Assembly: GCA_963850525.1 (NCBI GenBank)
Contig: CAWKLQ010000012.1
Span: forward strand, 490,584 to 554,583
Length of the DNA stretch: 64,000 nucleotides
Source of the DNA: JAEMQF01 sp963850525
GTDB taxonomy: Bacteria; Pseudomonadota; Gammaproteobacteria; Burkholderiales; Burkholderiaceae_C
Direction: 5' to 3'
The notes beneath the pieces are model-generated. The model saw only the letters and a program-made list of their open reading frames with translations. It made no database searches and had not been told where the DNA came from. Positions 1 to 7,960 of the stretch are shown here, piece after piece (position 1 is the first letter of the stretch; the number at the start of each line of letters is the position of its first letter). The translations under genes and the position numbers were made by a program.

Positions 1-1642
1 CGTCGAGTTGTTTCGCGTCGACACGCAGCATCAAGTGCTTGTACTCGCCTATCGTGTGCCCGCCGATTGAGCGCGCGGCGTCGGCAAAGGCCAGCGGCGG
101 CACGCGCAGAAACGCCTCCACTTGTTCGGCCAGTGCCGGCAGCACGGGTTTCAAGTAAACCGTCAAGATGCGAAACGCCTCGATGCACACCGAACACACA
201 TCGTGCAGCACCGCGCTCTTGTCGGCGTGTTTCGCAAGCTCCCACGGCTTGTTCTGGTCGACGTATTCGTTCACCCGGTCCGCGAGCAGCATCACTTCGC
301 GCAAGGCCTTGCCGAATTCGCGCTCCTCATACAGGCGCTGCACTTCGTCGTGGTGCGCACGCAGTCCATCGAGCAGTGTGCGGCCTTCCACGCCCAGATC
401 CGCTGAAAGCAGGCCGGCGAAGCGTTTGCTCAGGAAACCCGCGGCGCGGCTCGCAATATTGATGTACTTGCCCACCAGGTCGGAATTGACTCGCGCGACG
501 AAGTCTTCCGGGTTGAACTCGATGTCTTCGACCTTGGAGTTCAGCTTGGCGGCGATGTAGTAGCGCAGCCACTGCGCATTCAGCCCGAGTTCGAGGTAGC
601 GCAGCGGCGAGATCCCGGTGCCCCGGCTCTTGCTCATCTTGTCGCCGCCCACCGTGATAAAGCCGTGCACGAAAACGTGATCCGGCACCTTGCGCCCGCT
701 GAAATGCAGCATCGCCGGCCAGAACAGCGTGTGGAAGGTGACGATGTCCTTGCCGATGAAGTGCACTTGCTCGAGTGCCGGGTCGGCGAGGTAGGCGCCC
801 ATGTCGATGCTGCGCCGGTCCAACAGGTTCTTCAATGAGGCGAGGTAGCCGATCGGCGCGTCGAGCCAGACGTAGAAGTACTTGCCCGGCGCGTCGGGGA
901 TTTCGATGCCGAAGTACGGCGCGTCGCGGCTGATGTCCCAGTCGGCCAGGCCTCCGGTGCCGTCCTCTGCTTTGACGAACCACTCCTTGACCTTGTTCGC
1001 GACTTCCGCTTGCAGCTTGCCGTCTTGCGTCCAGCGCTCGAGGAATTCCACGCAGCGCGGGTCCGATAGCTTGAAAAAATAGTGCTCGCTGCTCTTCAGC
1101 ACCGGCTTCGCGCCCGACAGCGTCGATGTCGGGTTCTTCAAGTCAGTGGGCGAGTAGACCGCGCCGCAGACTTCGCAGTTGTCGCCGTATTGGTCGGCCG
1201 AGCCGCACTTCGGGCATTCGCCCTTGATGTAGCGGTCCGGCAGGAACATGGCCTTCACCGGGTCGAAGAACTGCTCGATGGTCCGGCTCGAGATCAGCTC
1301 GTTCTTGCGCAGCGCCCGGTAGATGTCTTTGGCGAGCTGATGGTTCTCCGGCGCATCGGTGGAGTGCCAGTTGTCAAAGCCGATGTGAAAGCCCTCCAAG
1401 TACTGGCGGCGCCCGGCGGCGATTTTTGCGACGAACTGCTGCGGCGTCTGGCCGGCTTTTTCCGCGGCGATCATGATCGGCGCGCCATGCGCATCGTCGG
1501 CGCAGACGAAGTTCACCTCGCTGCCCAGCATGCGCTGAAAGCGCACCCAGATGTCGGCCTGGATGTACTCCATCATGTGGCCGATGTGGAATGCTGCGTT
1601 CGCGTAGGGCAGGGCGGTCGTGACGAAGAGCTTGCGGGTCAT
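1..1642 (-). CDS. metG: Methionyl-tRNA synthetase, C-terminus cut by window edge
   Basis: Class I aminoacyl-tRNA synthetase that charges tRNA(Met), cytoplasmic. About 547 codons are present. The N-terminus (MTRKLFVTTALPYANA) is followed by the HIGH signature (AFHIGHMMEY), a zinc-binding insert with CPKC and CEVC pairs, and the KMSKS loop (GGDKMSKSRG, encoded near 620-640). The reading frame is open at base 1. By comparison with the usual bacterial length of about 680-700 residues, the end of the anticodon domain and the C-terminal tRNA-binding domain lie outside the window. The start is the ATG at 1640-1642, which gives the conserved N-terminus. Only 7 nt separate it from the vapC stop upstream, and no good Shine-Dalgarno is visible there, so transcription together with vapBC is plausible. 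Confidence 0.97.
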   Translation of the reverse strand, partial: MTRKLFVTTALPYANAAFHIGHMMEYIQADIWVRFQRMLGSEVNFVCADDAHGAPIMIAAEKAGQTPQQFVAKIAAGRRQYLEGFHIGFDNWHSTDAPENHQLAKDIYRALRKNELISSRTIEQFFDPVKAMFLPDRYIKGECPKCGSADQYGDNCEVCGAVYSPTDLKNPTSTLSGAKPVLKSSEHYFFKLSDPRCVEFLERWTQDGKLQAEVANKVKEWFVKAEDGTGGLADWDISRDAPYFGIEIPDAPGKYFYVWLDAPIGYLASLKNLLDRRSIDMGAYLADPALEQVHFIGKDIVTFHTLFWPAMLHFSGRKVPDHVFVHGFITVGGDKMSKSRGTGISPLRYLELGLNAQWLRYYIAAKLNSKVEDIEFNPEDFVARVNSDLVGKYINIASRAAGFLSKRFAGLLSADLGVEGRTLLDGLRAHHDEVQRLYEEREFGKALREVMLLADRVNEYVDQNKPWELAKHADKSAVLHDVCSVCIEAFRILTVYLKPVLPALAEQVEAFLRVPPLAFADAARSIGGHTIGEYKHLMLRVDAKQLD

Positions 1643-1649
1643 GGGGGGA

Positions 1650-2075
1650 TTATTTCAGGAGAGTCAAACGAAGCCCGGCGAACTGCTCGAAGTCGCGGTC
1701 GAAGGTGCCGAGTTCGGCGCCATGTTCTATTGCCAGGGCGGCAATGTGGGCGTCGCTGACGACGTTGCCGCCGCGACCGCGTGCCAGCAGCAGGCTGGAT
1801 AGAAGCGCCGCGTGCCGGTCGGTCGGCGCGATGACGCGCGCAGCCGGGTGGGCGAGCCATGCATCGACGATTTCGAGCGCCTGGTCCAGCGTCAACGGTT
1901 CGCCAAAGATACCGCTGCGCGTCGACAGACGCAGAAAGCCGACGAGCGCCGGCCAGCAGAACCCAACGCCGCCCGCGCCTGCGAAAGCCGATTCGAGCCA
2001 GCGGCGTGCCGCCTTGTGCTGCGCGCTGTCCGCATTCACGGCATACAGCAGCAGGTTCACGTCGGGCGTTTTCAC
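1650..2075 (-). CDS. vapC: VapC-type PIN-domain toxin (TIGR00028-like)
   Basis: A 141-residue PIN-domain ribonuclease, predicted toxin of a type II toxin-antitoxin module; VapC enzymes usually cleave tRNA or rRNA. The N-terminal acidic strand (PDVNLLLYAVN), the central LVGFLRLST segment and the C-terminal SDAHIAALAIEHG and TFDRDF motifs match the mycobacterial-type PIN subfamily. Its start overlaps the vapB stop by 4 nt (ATGA-type coupling). Its stop is 7 nt from metG. The catalytic Asp residues at the N-terminus and in the SDAH and TFDRD motifs look intact. The RNA target cannot be told from sequence. Confidence 0.88.
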   Translation of the reverse strand: MKTPDVNLLLYAVNADSAQHKAARRWLESAFAGAGGVGFCWPALVGFLRLSTRSGIFGEPLTLDQALEIVDAWLAHPAARVIAPTDRHAALLSSLLLARGRGGNVVSDAHIAALAIEHGAELGTFDRDFEQFAGLRLTLLK

Positions 2076-2335
2076 TTGCGCGCGCCGCGACCGGCCTTGG
2101 CAAGAATCTCCTGGTCTTCGAGGTCGGTCGCGAGCGCCCCGGCCTTGGTGAGGTCAACCTTCGGCCGCCCCAGTGAGAACACGCGCTGCTTGAAGGGCAC
2201 CATGCGTGACGTGGGTCGCTGCAGTCCGGCACGCACTGCGTCGTTCAGGACCTGCTTGAACGGCCGCCCGCTGCGCAGCGCGGTTTCTTTGAGCAAGCGC
2301 TGCAGGTCCGGGTCCAGGGTGACGGTGGTACGCAT
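2072..2335 (-). CDS. vapB: VapB-type antitoxin, ribbon-helix-helix
   Basis: An 87-residue antitoxin. The N-terminus (MRTTVTLDPDLQRLLKE) is a canonical ribbon-helix-helix DNA-binding strand and helix, followed by a basic helix (GRPFKQVLNDAVRAGL). The C-terminal half, with VDLTKAGALATDLEDQE, is the usual toxin-wrapping segment. It lies directly upstream of, and overlaps by 4 nt, the PIN toxin gene, as in autoregulated vapBC operons. The start at 2333-2335 gives the complete ribbon strand. Confidence 0.87.
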   Translation of the reverse strand: MRTTVTLDPDLQRLLKETALRSGRPFKQVLNDAVRAGLQRPTSRMVPFKQRVFSLGRPKVDLTKAGALATDLEDQEILAKAGRGARK

Positions 2336-2378
2336 GGCATCAAGGCATCTTGGCGTGAAGCATCATGATGCCATAGTC
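2336..2378 (-). promoter_or_regulatory. Candidate vapBC operator
   Basis: Immediately upstream of vapB there is a perfect 12-bp palindrome (GCATCATGATGC, 2360-2371) plus further GATGCC/GGCATC copies at about 2336-2350. Repeated short palindromes next to a ribbon-helix-helix antitoxin gene are typical operators for autorepression. The assignment is by position and symmetry only. Confidence 0.4.
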
Positions 2379-2520
2379 GACTCCGCCCCGGGTTCGAGGC
2401 CTCTGGTGGCCTCAGTGGGGGCATGTTCCCTGCGCTAGACTGCGCAGCCAGCCAGAGCCGTCGCCGGCCGGCTTCCACCGCGCCGCTTTGGCCGCCCTTG
2501 CCACCACCCGGTCAAGCCCC

Positions 2521-3612
2521 ATGCCCCTGCACGAATCCAGCCTTCTCGAAGCCCTGAAAACCGTCGTCGACCCGAACACGGGCAAGGATTTCGTCACGAC
2601 GAAGCAGCTGAGGAACCTGCGCGTCGAAGGCGGCGACGTCGCGTTCGACGTCGAACTCGGCTACCCGGCAAAGAGCCAGATCGCCGGGTTGCGCAAGGCC
2701 TTGATCGCGGCGGCGCGAAGCGTCGCCGGGGTCGAGAACGTGAGCGCGAACCTGGCGACGAAAATCGTCGCGCACGCCGTGCAGCGCGGCGTGCAGTTGC
2801 TGCCCAAGGTGAAGAACATCGTCGCCGTCGCGTCGGGCAAGGGCGGCGTGGGCAAGAGCACGACGGCGGTGAACCTGGCGCTCGCGCTCGCCGCCGAAGG
2901 TGCAGCAGTGGGCATTCTGGACGCTGACATCTACGGCCCCAGCCAACCGATGATGATGGGCATCGAAGGCCGGCCGGACTCCGCCGACGGCAAGACGATG
3001 GAGCCGATGGAAAACTACGGCGTGCAGGTCATGTCGATCGGATTTCTCGTCGAGGCCGACAACCCGATGATCTGGCGCGGCCCGATGGCCACGCAGGCGT
3101 TGGAGCAGCTGCTGCGCCAGACGAACTGGAACGAACTCGACTACCTGATCGTCGACATGCCCCCGGGCACCGGCGACATCCAGCTCACGCTCTCGCAGCG
3201 CGTTCCGCTCACGGGCGCCGTGATCGTGACGACGCCGCAAGACATCGCGCTGCTCGATGCGAAGAAGGGCATCAAGATGTTCGAAAAAGTCGGCGTGCCG
3301 ATTCTGGGCGTCGTCGAAAACATGGCGGTTCACGTGTGCGAGAAATGCGGCCACGTCGAACACATCTTCGGCGAGGACGGCGGCAAGACGATGGCCAAGG
3401 ACTACAACATCGACTACCTCGGCGCGCTGCCGCTGAACCTGTCGATTCGCGTCCAGGCCGATTCGGGCCGGCCGAGCGTGGTGTTCGAACCCGACGGCGA
3501 AATCGCCCTGTTGTACAAGTCCGTGGCGCGCCAGGTCGCGGTGAAGATTGCGCAACGCACGAAAGACTTTTCGTCGAAGTTTCCGACGATCTCCATCTCC
3601 AAGACGACGTAG
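2521..3612 (+). CDS. apbC: Iron-sulfur cluster carrier ATPase Mrp/ApbC
   Basis: A 363-residue P-loop ATPase that carries and transfers 4Fe-4S clusters to apoproteins in the cytoplasm. Residues 1-95 are a MIP18/DUF59 domain. The deviant Walker A GKGGVGKST lies at about 106-114, the family signature DADIYGPSQP follows, and the cluster-ligating CxxC pair is C273/C276 (CEKCGH). The ATG at 2521 gives the conserved start MPLHESSLLEAL; an in-frame upstream start at 2488 would add an unconserved tail. The next genes downstream encode a formate dehydrogenase rich in Fe-S clusters, although Mrp is normally a housekeeping gene linked to metG and dcd in Burkholderiales. Confidence 0.96.
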   Translation: MPLHESSLLEALKTVVDPNTGKDFVTTKQLRNLRVEGGDVAFDVELGYPAKSQIAGLRKALIAAARSVAGVENVSANLATKIVAHAVQRGVQLLPKVKNIVAVASGKGGVGKSTTAVNLALALAAEGAAVGILDADIYGPSQPMMMGIEGRPDSADGKTMEPMENYGVQVMSIGFLVEADNPMIWRGPMATQALEQLLRQTNWNELDYLIVDMPPGTGDIQLTLSQRVPLTGAVIVTTPQDIALLDAKKGIKMFEKVGVPILGVVENMAVHVCEKCGHVEHIFGEDGGKTMAKDYNIDYLGALPLNLSIRVQADSGRPSVVFEPDGEIALLYKSVARQVAVKIAQRTKDFSSKFPTISISKTT

Positions 3613-3623
3613 ATGATGAAATT

Positions 3624-3690
3624 GCCCCCACGTCGCTTCGCTCCTGCCCCCCGGGGGGGCGGTCAGCGGCTTCGGGCGGCCGCGCGCCGC
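3624..3690. repeat. GC-rich interspersed hairpin repeat, copy 1
   Basis: Just after the apbC stop is a C6G7 hairpin (GCCCCCCGGGGGGGC, 3646-3660) followed by a GCTTCGGGCGGCCGCG segment. Similar C5-T-C-G6 hairpins recur at 47474-47486 and 63953-63965, also beside gene ends. They resemble the short CCCCCTYGGGGGG repeats scattered through many Burkholderiales genomes. This copy could act as a weak terminator or mRNA-stabilising stem for apbC; no T-tract follows. Confidence 0.5.
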
Positions 3691-3694
3691 TGAC

Positions 3695-4171
3695 ATGGAC
3701 CGCCCGGCCATCGAAGTCGCCGTGGTGATGGAGCGCGAATCGCAGCCGAACCGCTGGGAGGACTGGCGCTTCAAAGTGGTCGACGTGGTTCCTGCCGAAC
3801 CGGCGTTCGGCAGTGAGCCGCGGATGCTGCGCGACGACGGCAAATTCTGTCGAACCCTGTTCCCGGGCTTCAGGCTCGAGCTGTTTCGCGACGAAGCCGA
3901 GGGCTATTACCTCAACCTGAGTTCAGGTTCGCCCGTGTGGTTCGTCGTCTGGCGCAGCGATGACGAAGATCCGTCGCGTGCCTGGCCCGAGACGGTGAGC
4001 TTGTCGTACAACGAAGCCGGACGCTGGCTCGACGCGCAGGAGCGCGTCGACAACGTGCCCTTGCCCGCCGACCAAGCGGCATGGCTGCAGGCATTCACGG
4101 AAGAGCACTACAAGCCCGAACCGAAGAAGCGCAGGCGCCCGGCGTCGTTTGTCGCGCCGGACAAGAGGTAA
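3695..4171 (+). CDS. DUF3305 protein of formate dehydrogenase cluster
   Basis: A 158-residue protein matching the DUF3305 family. Members sit at the head of formate dehydrogenase gene clusters of this type and are presumed maturation or accessory factors of unknown mechanism. Visible features are an N-terminal VVMERESQPNRWEDWRFKVV strand region, a central GYYLNLSSGSPVWFVVWR segment, and a basic tail (PKKRRRPA). No signal peptide or membrane segment is seen, so it should be cytoplasmic. It is followed after 6 nt by the DUF3306 gene. The start at 3695 gives a typical family N-terminus. Confidence 0.82.
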   Translation: MDRPAIEVAVVMERESQPNRWEDWRFKVVDVVPAEPAFGSEPRMLRDDGKFCRTLFPGFRLELFRDEAEGYYLNLSSGSPVWFVVWRSDDEDPSRAWPETVSLSYNEAGRWLDAQERVDNVPLPADQAAWLQAFTEEHYKPEPKKRRRPASFVAPDKR

Positions 4172-4177
4172 TCAACA

Positions 4178-4852
4178 ATGAGCGACGGCGAAGGCTTTTT
4201 GTCGCGCTGGTCCAAACGCAAGATGGGGCGCGAAGCGCCGGTCCCGTCGGACGAACCTGCTGCCGCGCCCGCGGCGCTGCCGCCTGCGAATCCGCCTGCC
4301 GACGCGGCAGCGCCGATCGCGCAATGCCCCGCAACGCCCGCCCCGAGCGCAGCACCGCCGGAGGCGCCGGCGCTGCCCAATCTGGACGACGTCGCGAAAC
4401 TCACGCGCGAGTCCGACTTCTCGCCCTATGTGAACCGTCAAGTGGACCCGCAGGTGCGCAATGCGGCGATGAAGAAGCTCTTCAGCGACCCGCACTTCAA
4501 CGTGATGGACGGCCTGGACACCTACATCGACGACTACGGCAAGCCCGACCCGCTGCCTTTGTCGATGCTTCGCCAGATGACGTCGGCGCGCGCACTGGGC
4601 CTGTTTGCCGACGAAGAGGCCGCCGAAGCAAAGGCGCTCGCTGCGGCGCAGGCTGGCGCCACGCCGCCGGCGCAGGCCGAACCCGTTGAAGACCCCGCCA
4701 AGGCAAGTCCCGATGGCGCACCGCCCACCGTCCTGGCACAGTCGGCATCTGAAGAAATCGAATCTGCCCATGAAGACACTGATCTGCGACTGCAACCGGA
4801 CGATGCTGCTGGACGGCCCGGCCCTGACGAAGGCGCTGGGCGCGCAGGCTGA
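4178..4852 (+). CDS. DUF3306 protein of formate dehydrogenase cluster
   Basis: A 224-residue protein of the DUF3306 family, cytoplasmic, function unknown, found beside DUF3305 in fdh clusters. It begins MSDGEGFLSRWSKRKMG, continues through an Ala/Pro-rich spacer (about residues 25-65), then the conserved core LTRESDFSPYVNRQV and the PHFNVMDGLDTYIDDY motif. A second Ala-rich stretch leads to the C-terminal motif EDTDLRLQPDDAAG. The last 83 nt overlap the start of the ferredoxin-like gene in another frame. The C-terminal motif and the conserved N-terminus of the next protein are therefore written by the same bases. Confidence 0.82.
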   Translation: MSDGEGFLSRWSKRKMGREAPVPSDEPAAAPAALPPANPPADAAAPIAQCPATPAPSAAPPEAPALPNLDDVAKLTRESDFSPYVNRQVDPQVRNAAMKKLFSDPHFNVMDGLDTYIDDYGKPDPLPLSMLRQMTSARALGLFADEEAAEAKALAAAQAGATPPAQAEPVEDPAKASPDGAPPTVLAQSASEEIESAHEDTDLRLQPDDAAGRPGPDEGAGRAG

Positions 4853-6938
4853 CGGACTCGAGCTGGTTCACACGACGCTGTGCCGCCGTGAGGCGCCGGC
4901 GTTTCAGCGCGCGGCCAAGAGCGGCGACGATTTGCTGATCGCATGCACGCAGGAAGCGCGGTTGTTCCTCGAACTCAACGCGCAGACCGAAGGCGCGCCA
5001 GGCTTGAACGAGCGGCCGATCCGCTTCGTCAATATTCGCGAGACGGGGGGGTGGTCGAAAGACGCGAAAGCGGCAACGCCGAAGATTGCCGCGCTCATCG
5101 CCGCTGCGCAACTGCCCGAACCTGAACCGGTGCCGGTGGTGAGCTACAAGTCGGCGGGGCGGATGCTCATCGTCGGCGCTGCGGCTGACGCGGCAATGCG
5201 CGCGGCGAAGATGCTGGCCGACAAGCTCAGCGTGAGTGTGCTGCTCGCGCGCCCGGGCGGCAACGTGCCGCAACTTCGCGACGTGGCGGTGCACGCCGGC
5301 GAGCTGCTCGGCATTCACGGCTGGCTCGGCGCGTTCGAGGTGAGCTGGCGCGCCGGCAACGCCATCGACCTGGACCTTTGCACACGCTGCAACGCCTGCA
5401 TCGACGTCTGCCCCGAAGGCGCGATCGACTTCAGCTACCAGGTCGACATGTCGCGCTGCAAGAGCCACCGCGATTGCGTTCGCGTCTGTGAGGCGGCGGG
5501 CGCGATCGACTTCCAGCGCGGCGCGCAAGAGGTCAGCGAAGGTTTCGATCTGATCCTCGACTTGGGGGCGACGCCGGCGCTGGCGTTGCACCAACCGCCG
5601 CAGGGCTACCACCACGCTGCCGACGACGCCGCGCTCATCAAGGCGGTATTGCAACTTCGCGAGAGCGTGGGCGAGTTCGAGAAGCCCAAGTTCTTCAACT
5701 ACAAGCAGAAGATTTGCGCGCACAGCCGCAATGAGGTCATCGGCTGCCGCGCCTGCATCGACGTGTGTTCGGCGCAGGCGATTCGCAGCGACGCGTCGCA
5801 AAAGGGCAAGGCGAGCAAGGTGGGCCGGGTCGGCGCTGCGATCGGATCGTCGAGTGCTGGAATCATCGTCGAGCCGAACCTGTGCGTGGGCTGCGGCGCG
5901 TGCACCACGGTGTGCCCGAGCGGCGCGCTCACCTACGCGACGCCGCACGCCGGCGACATGGGCAAACGCCTGCGCACGCTGCTCGCCACCTACCAGCGTG
6001 CGGGTGGGCGCGACGCGGCCTTGCTGCTGCACGGCCAGGGGGCGGGCGCGGCGCTGATCGGCGATCTGGGTCGCGCCGCGCGCAGCGACAAGGCGGTGCA
6101 CGGCGTTCCGGCGCGCGTGCTGCCGGTCGACGTGTGGCATACGGCGTCCGTTGGAATCGACCTGTGGCTCAGCGCGATCGCCTACGGCGCATCGCAAGTC
6201 TGGGTGTTGATGACAGACGAAGAGGCGCCCGCTTATCGCGCGGCGGTCGCCGAACAGATGGCGGTGGCGCAGGCGATTCTGACGGGCCTGGGATTCCCCG
6301 GCGAGCATTTGCGCCTGATTCACGCCAGCGACGCTCGAATGTTCGACCAGGCGCTCCAGGCGCCGCCCGCGACCGGCGTGGCCAAGAGCGCGACCTTTAC
6401 CGTGCAGGCCGACAAACGCGCGACGCTGGATCTGGCGATCGACCACTTGATGGGAAACGCGGTGCGCGTGCCTGAGGCGATCGCCCTGCCGGAGGCGGGC
6501 AGCCCGTTCGGTAGCCTGCGCGTCGACACGGCCAAATGCACGATGTGCCTCAGCTGTGTGGGCGCCTGCCCCGAAGCCGCGCTCGCCGATAACCCGGACA
6601 AACCGCAGCTCAAGTTCATCGAGAAGAACTGCGTGCAATGCGGCTTGTGCGAGACCACCTGCCCGGAAGGCGCGATTGCGCTCGAGCCGCGCCTGTGGCT
6701 GCTGGATTCGGGAAAGGCGCGCAAGAACGCGCGCGTGCTGCACGAAGCGCAGCCTTACGCGTGCATCAAGTGCGGCAAGGGCTTTGGCACGCAGCCGGCA
6801 ATCGAAAACATGATCGCCAGGCTGGCCGGGCATTCGGCGTTCCAGGGCATGGCGGCGCAGCGCCTGAAGATGTGCGGCGACTGCCGTGTGATCGACCTGC
6901 ACACGAACCCGAACGAAGTGAAGATCACCGATCTGTAG
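4770..6938 (+). CDS. Multi-cluster 4Fe-4S ferredoxin-like fdh accessory protein
   Basis: A 722-residue cytoplasmic iron-sulfur protein. The N-terminus MKTLICDCNRTM is characteristic of this fdh-associated family. Ferredoxin-type motifs seen in order are CTRCNACIDVCPEGAI, CRACIDVCS, CVGCGACTTVCPSGAL, CTMCLSCVGACPEAAL and CVQCGLCETTCPEGAI. The end carries two further Cys pairs (CIKCGKGFG and CGDCRVID). At least four 4Fe-4S clusters are likely, so electron transfer during maturation of, or from, formate dehydrogenase is the best guess; no catalytic domain is recognised. The start at 4770 lies inside the DUF3306 gene (83-nt overlap), but gives the family N-terminus. Confidence 0.85.
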   Translation: MKTLICDCNRTMLLDGPALTKALGAQADGLELVHTTLCRREAPAFQRAAKSGDDLLIACTQEARLFLELNAQTEGAPGLNERPIRFVNIRETGGWSKDAKAATPKIAALIAAAQLPEPEPVPVVSYKSAGRMLIVGAAADAAMRAAKMLADKLSVSVLLARPGGNVPQLRDVAVHAGELLGIHGWLGAFEVSWRAGNAIDLDLCTRCNACIDVCPEGAIDFSYQVDMSRCKSHRDCVRVCEAAGAIDFQRGAQEVSEGFDLILDLGATPALALHQPPQGYHHAADDAALIKAVLQLRESVGEFEKPKFFNYKQKICAHSRNEVIGCRACIDVCSAQAIRSDASQKGKASKVGRVGAAIGSSSAGIIVEPNLCVGCGACTTVCPSGALTYATPHAGDMGKRLRTLLATYQRAGGRDAALLLHGQGAGAALIGDLGRAARSDKAVHGVPARVLPVDVWHTASVGIDLWLSAIAYGASQVWVLMTDEEAPAYRAAVAEQMAVAQAILTGLGFPGEHLRLIHASDARMFDQALQAPPATGVAKSATFTVQADKRATLDLAIDHLMGNAVRVPEAIALPEAGSPFGSLRVDTAKCTMCLSCVGACPEAALADNPDKPQLKFIEKNCVQCGLCETTCPEGAIALEPRLWLLDSGKARKNARVLHEAQPYACIKCGKGFGTQPAIENMIARLAGHSAFQGMAAQRLKMCGDCRVIDLHTNPNEVKITDL

Positions 6939-6947
6939 CGAGTGCCC

Positions 6948-7571
6948 ATGGTCACCCAAGCCCTGCAATTCGCCAGCAGCGACGACAGCGAAGAGCTCGC
7001 CCGCGCCGAGCTGTACGGTTTGCTTGCGCGCCTTTGGCTGGCGCCGCCCGACGCCGAACTGCTTGCGCAATTCGAAGTCGCGGTGACGCAGGCGCCGCAG
7101 CCGGGGGCGTTTCTGGAAGCGCCGTGGCAGGCGCTCGTCGGCGCGATGCGCGCGGCGACGCCGGCCAGCGCCGCCGAAGAATTCGACGCGCTGTTCCTCG
7201 GCGTGGGCAAACCCGAAGTATTCGCTTTCGGCTCGTTTTACCTGACGGGCTTTCTCAATGAGAAGCCGCTCGCGCAGTTGCGCACCGACCTGGCGGCGCT
7301 CGGCCTTGCGGCGGATGAACAGAGCAACCAGACCGAGGACCACGTCGCCTCGCTGTTCGAGGTGATGCGCTACCTGATCGCCGGCGACGACGTCGCGGTG
7401 TGCAACCTGGAACAGCAGCGCCGCATCTTTCGCGCCCACCTGCAGCCTTGGGTCGAAAAGTTCTGCGACGCGCTCGAAGCGCAGCCGCGCGCCCAGCTCT
7501 ACCGGGGGCTGGCCGGGTTGACCCGGGCATTCATGCAGGTCGAAATCCAGGGCTTCGATCTGCTCCCTTGA
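6948..7571 (+). CDS. TorD/DmsD-family molybdoenzyme chaperone
   Basis: A 207-residue all-helical chaperone of the TorD family, which binds the Tat leader of a molybdoenzyme and protects the apoenzyme during cofactor insertion. Family features are the N-terminal RAELYGLLARLWLAPP helix, FLGVGKPEVFAFGSFYLTGF, and the EDHVASLFEVMRYLI helix. It lies 9 nt after the ferredoxin-like gene and before the Tat-exported FdhA, so FdhA is its likely client. A GTG at 6942 could add two residues; the ATG at 6948 is preferred. Confidence 0.85.
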   Translation: MVTQALQFASSDDSEELARAELYGLLARLWLAPPDAELLAQFEVAVTQAPQPGAFLEAPWQALVGAMRAATPASAAEEFDALFLGVGKPEVFAFGSFYLTGFLNEKPLAQLRTDLAALGLAADEQSNQTEDHVASLFEVMRYLIAGDDVAVCNLEQQRRIFRAHLQPWVEKFCDALEAQPRAQLYRGLAGLTRAFMQVEIQGFDLLP

Positions 7572-7742
7572 ACTTGGTCCGGGGCCGCTGTGCACCCGTG
7601 TTTACCCTAGTTCCAAGGGAAAAGAGAAGGCCGTCATAGTGCAAGCCCGGTTCAAAACGGTGCGCCAAACGCCCTAAGATATGCAATGGCATGCACATGC
7701 CAGCATGAGCCAGAGTTTCGAGTTCCGCATTTGGAGACGTCG
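7572..7742 (+). promoter_or_regulatory. Intergenic region ahead of fdh structural genes
   Basis: This 171-nt gap separates the accessory genes from the structural genes. It contains the partly symmetric motif CCCTAGTTCCAAGGG (7605-7619), which could be a regulator site. I cannot pick a convincing -35/-10 pair. A separate promoter for the structural genes is therefore an inference from gap size alone. Confidence 0.3.
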
Positions 7743-7946
7743 ATGAAACCATCTGAACCGAAGTTGTCACGCCGCGTCGTTTTTGCCGGTGCCGGGTCCG
7801 CAGGGGTGCTGGCCGCAGCGGCGGCGCTGTTGCCGCGCCAGGCCGCCGAAGTAGCTGCCGTCAAACCCGTTATTGACGTGGACAAGTCGGCGGGCTACCA
7901 GGAAACGCCGCACGTCTTGCACTACTACCGCACCGCCCGGATCTGA
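7743..7946 (+). CDS. Small twin-arginine-signal protein of fdh locus
   Basis: A 67-residue polypeptide with a twin-arginine motif (KLSRRVVFAGAG), a hydrophobic Ala-rich h-region (AGVLAAAAALLPRQ) and a short polar tail ending GYQETPHVLHYYRTARI. Similar small Tat proteins precede the alpha subunit in many formate dehydrogenase clusters; they have no enzymatic domain. It may be exported with, or recruit export factors to, FdhA. It is followed after 14 nt by fdhA, which has a strong AAGGAG ribosome binding site. Confidence 0.75.
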   Translation: MKPSEPKLSRRVVFAGAGSAGVLAAAAALLPRQAAEVAAVKPVIDVDKSAGYQETPHVLHYYRTARI

Positions 7947-7960
7947 GGAAGGAGACTCCC

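Noticed and set aside
4497..7595. 1032-codon open frame antisense to the fdh accessory genes
   Set aside because: It mirrors three recognised genes in GC-rich DNA with third-position bias; its product is low-complexity Arg/Ala/Val with no family signature.
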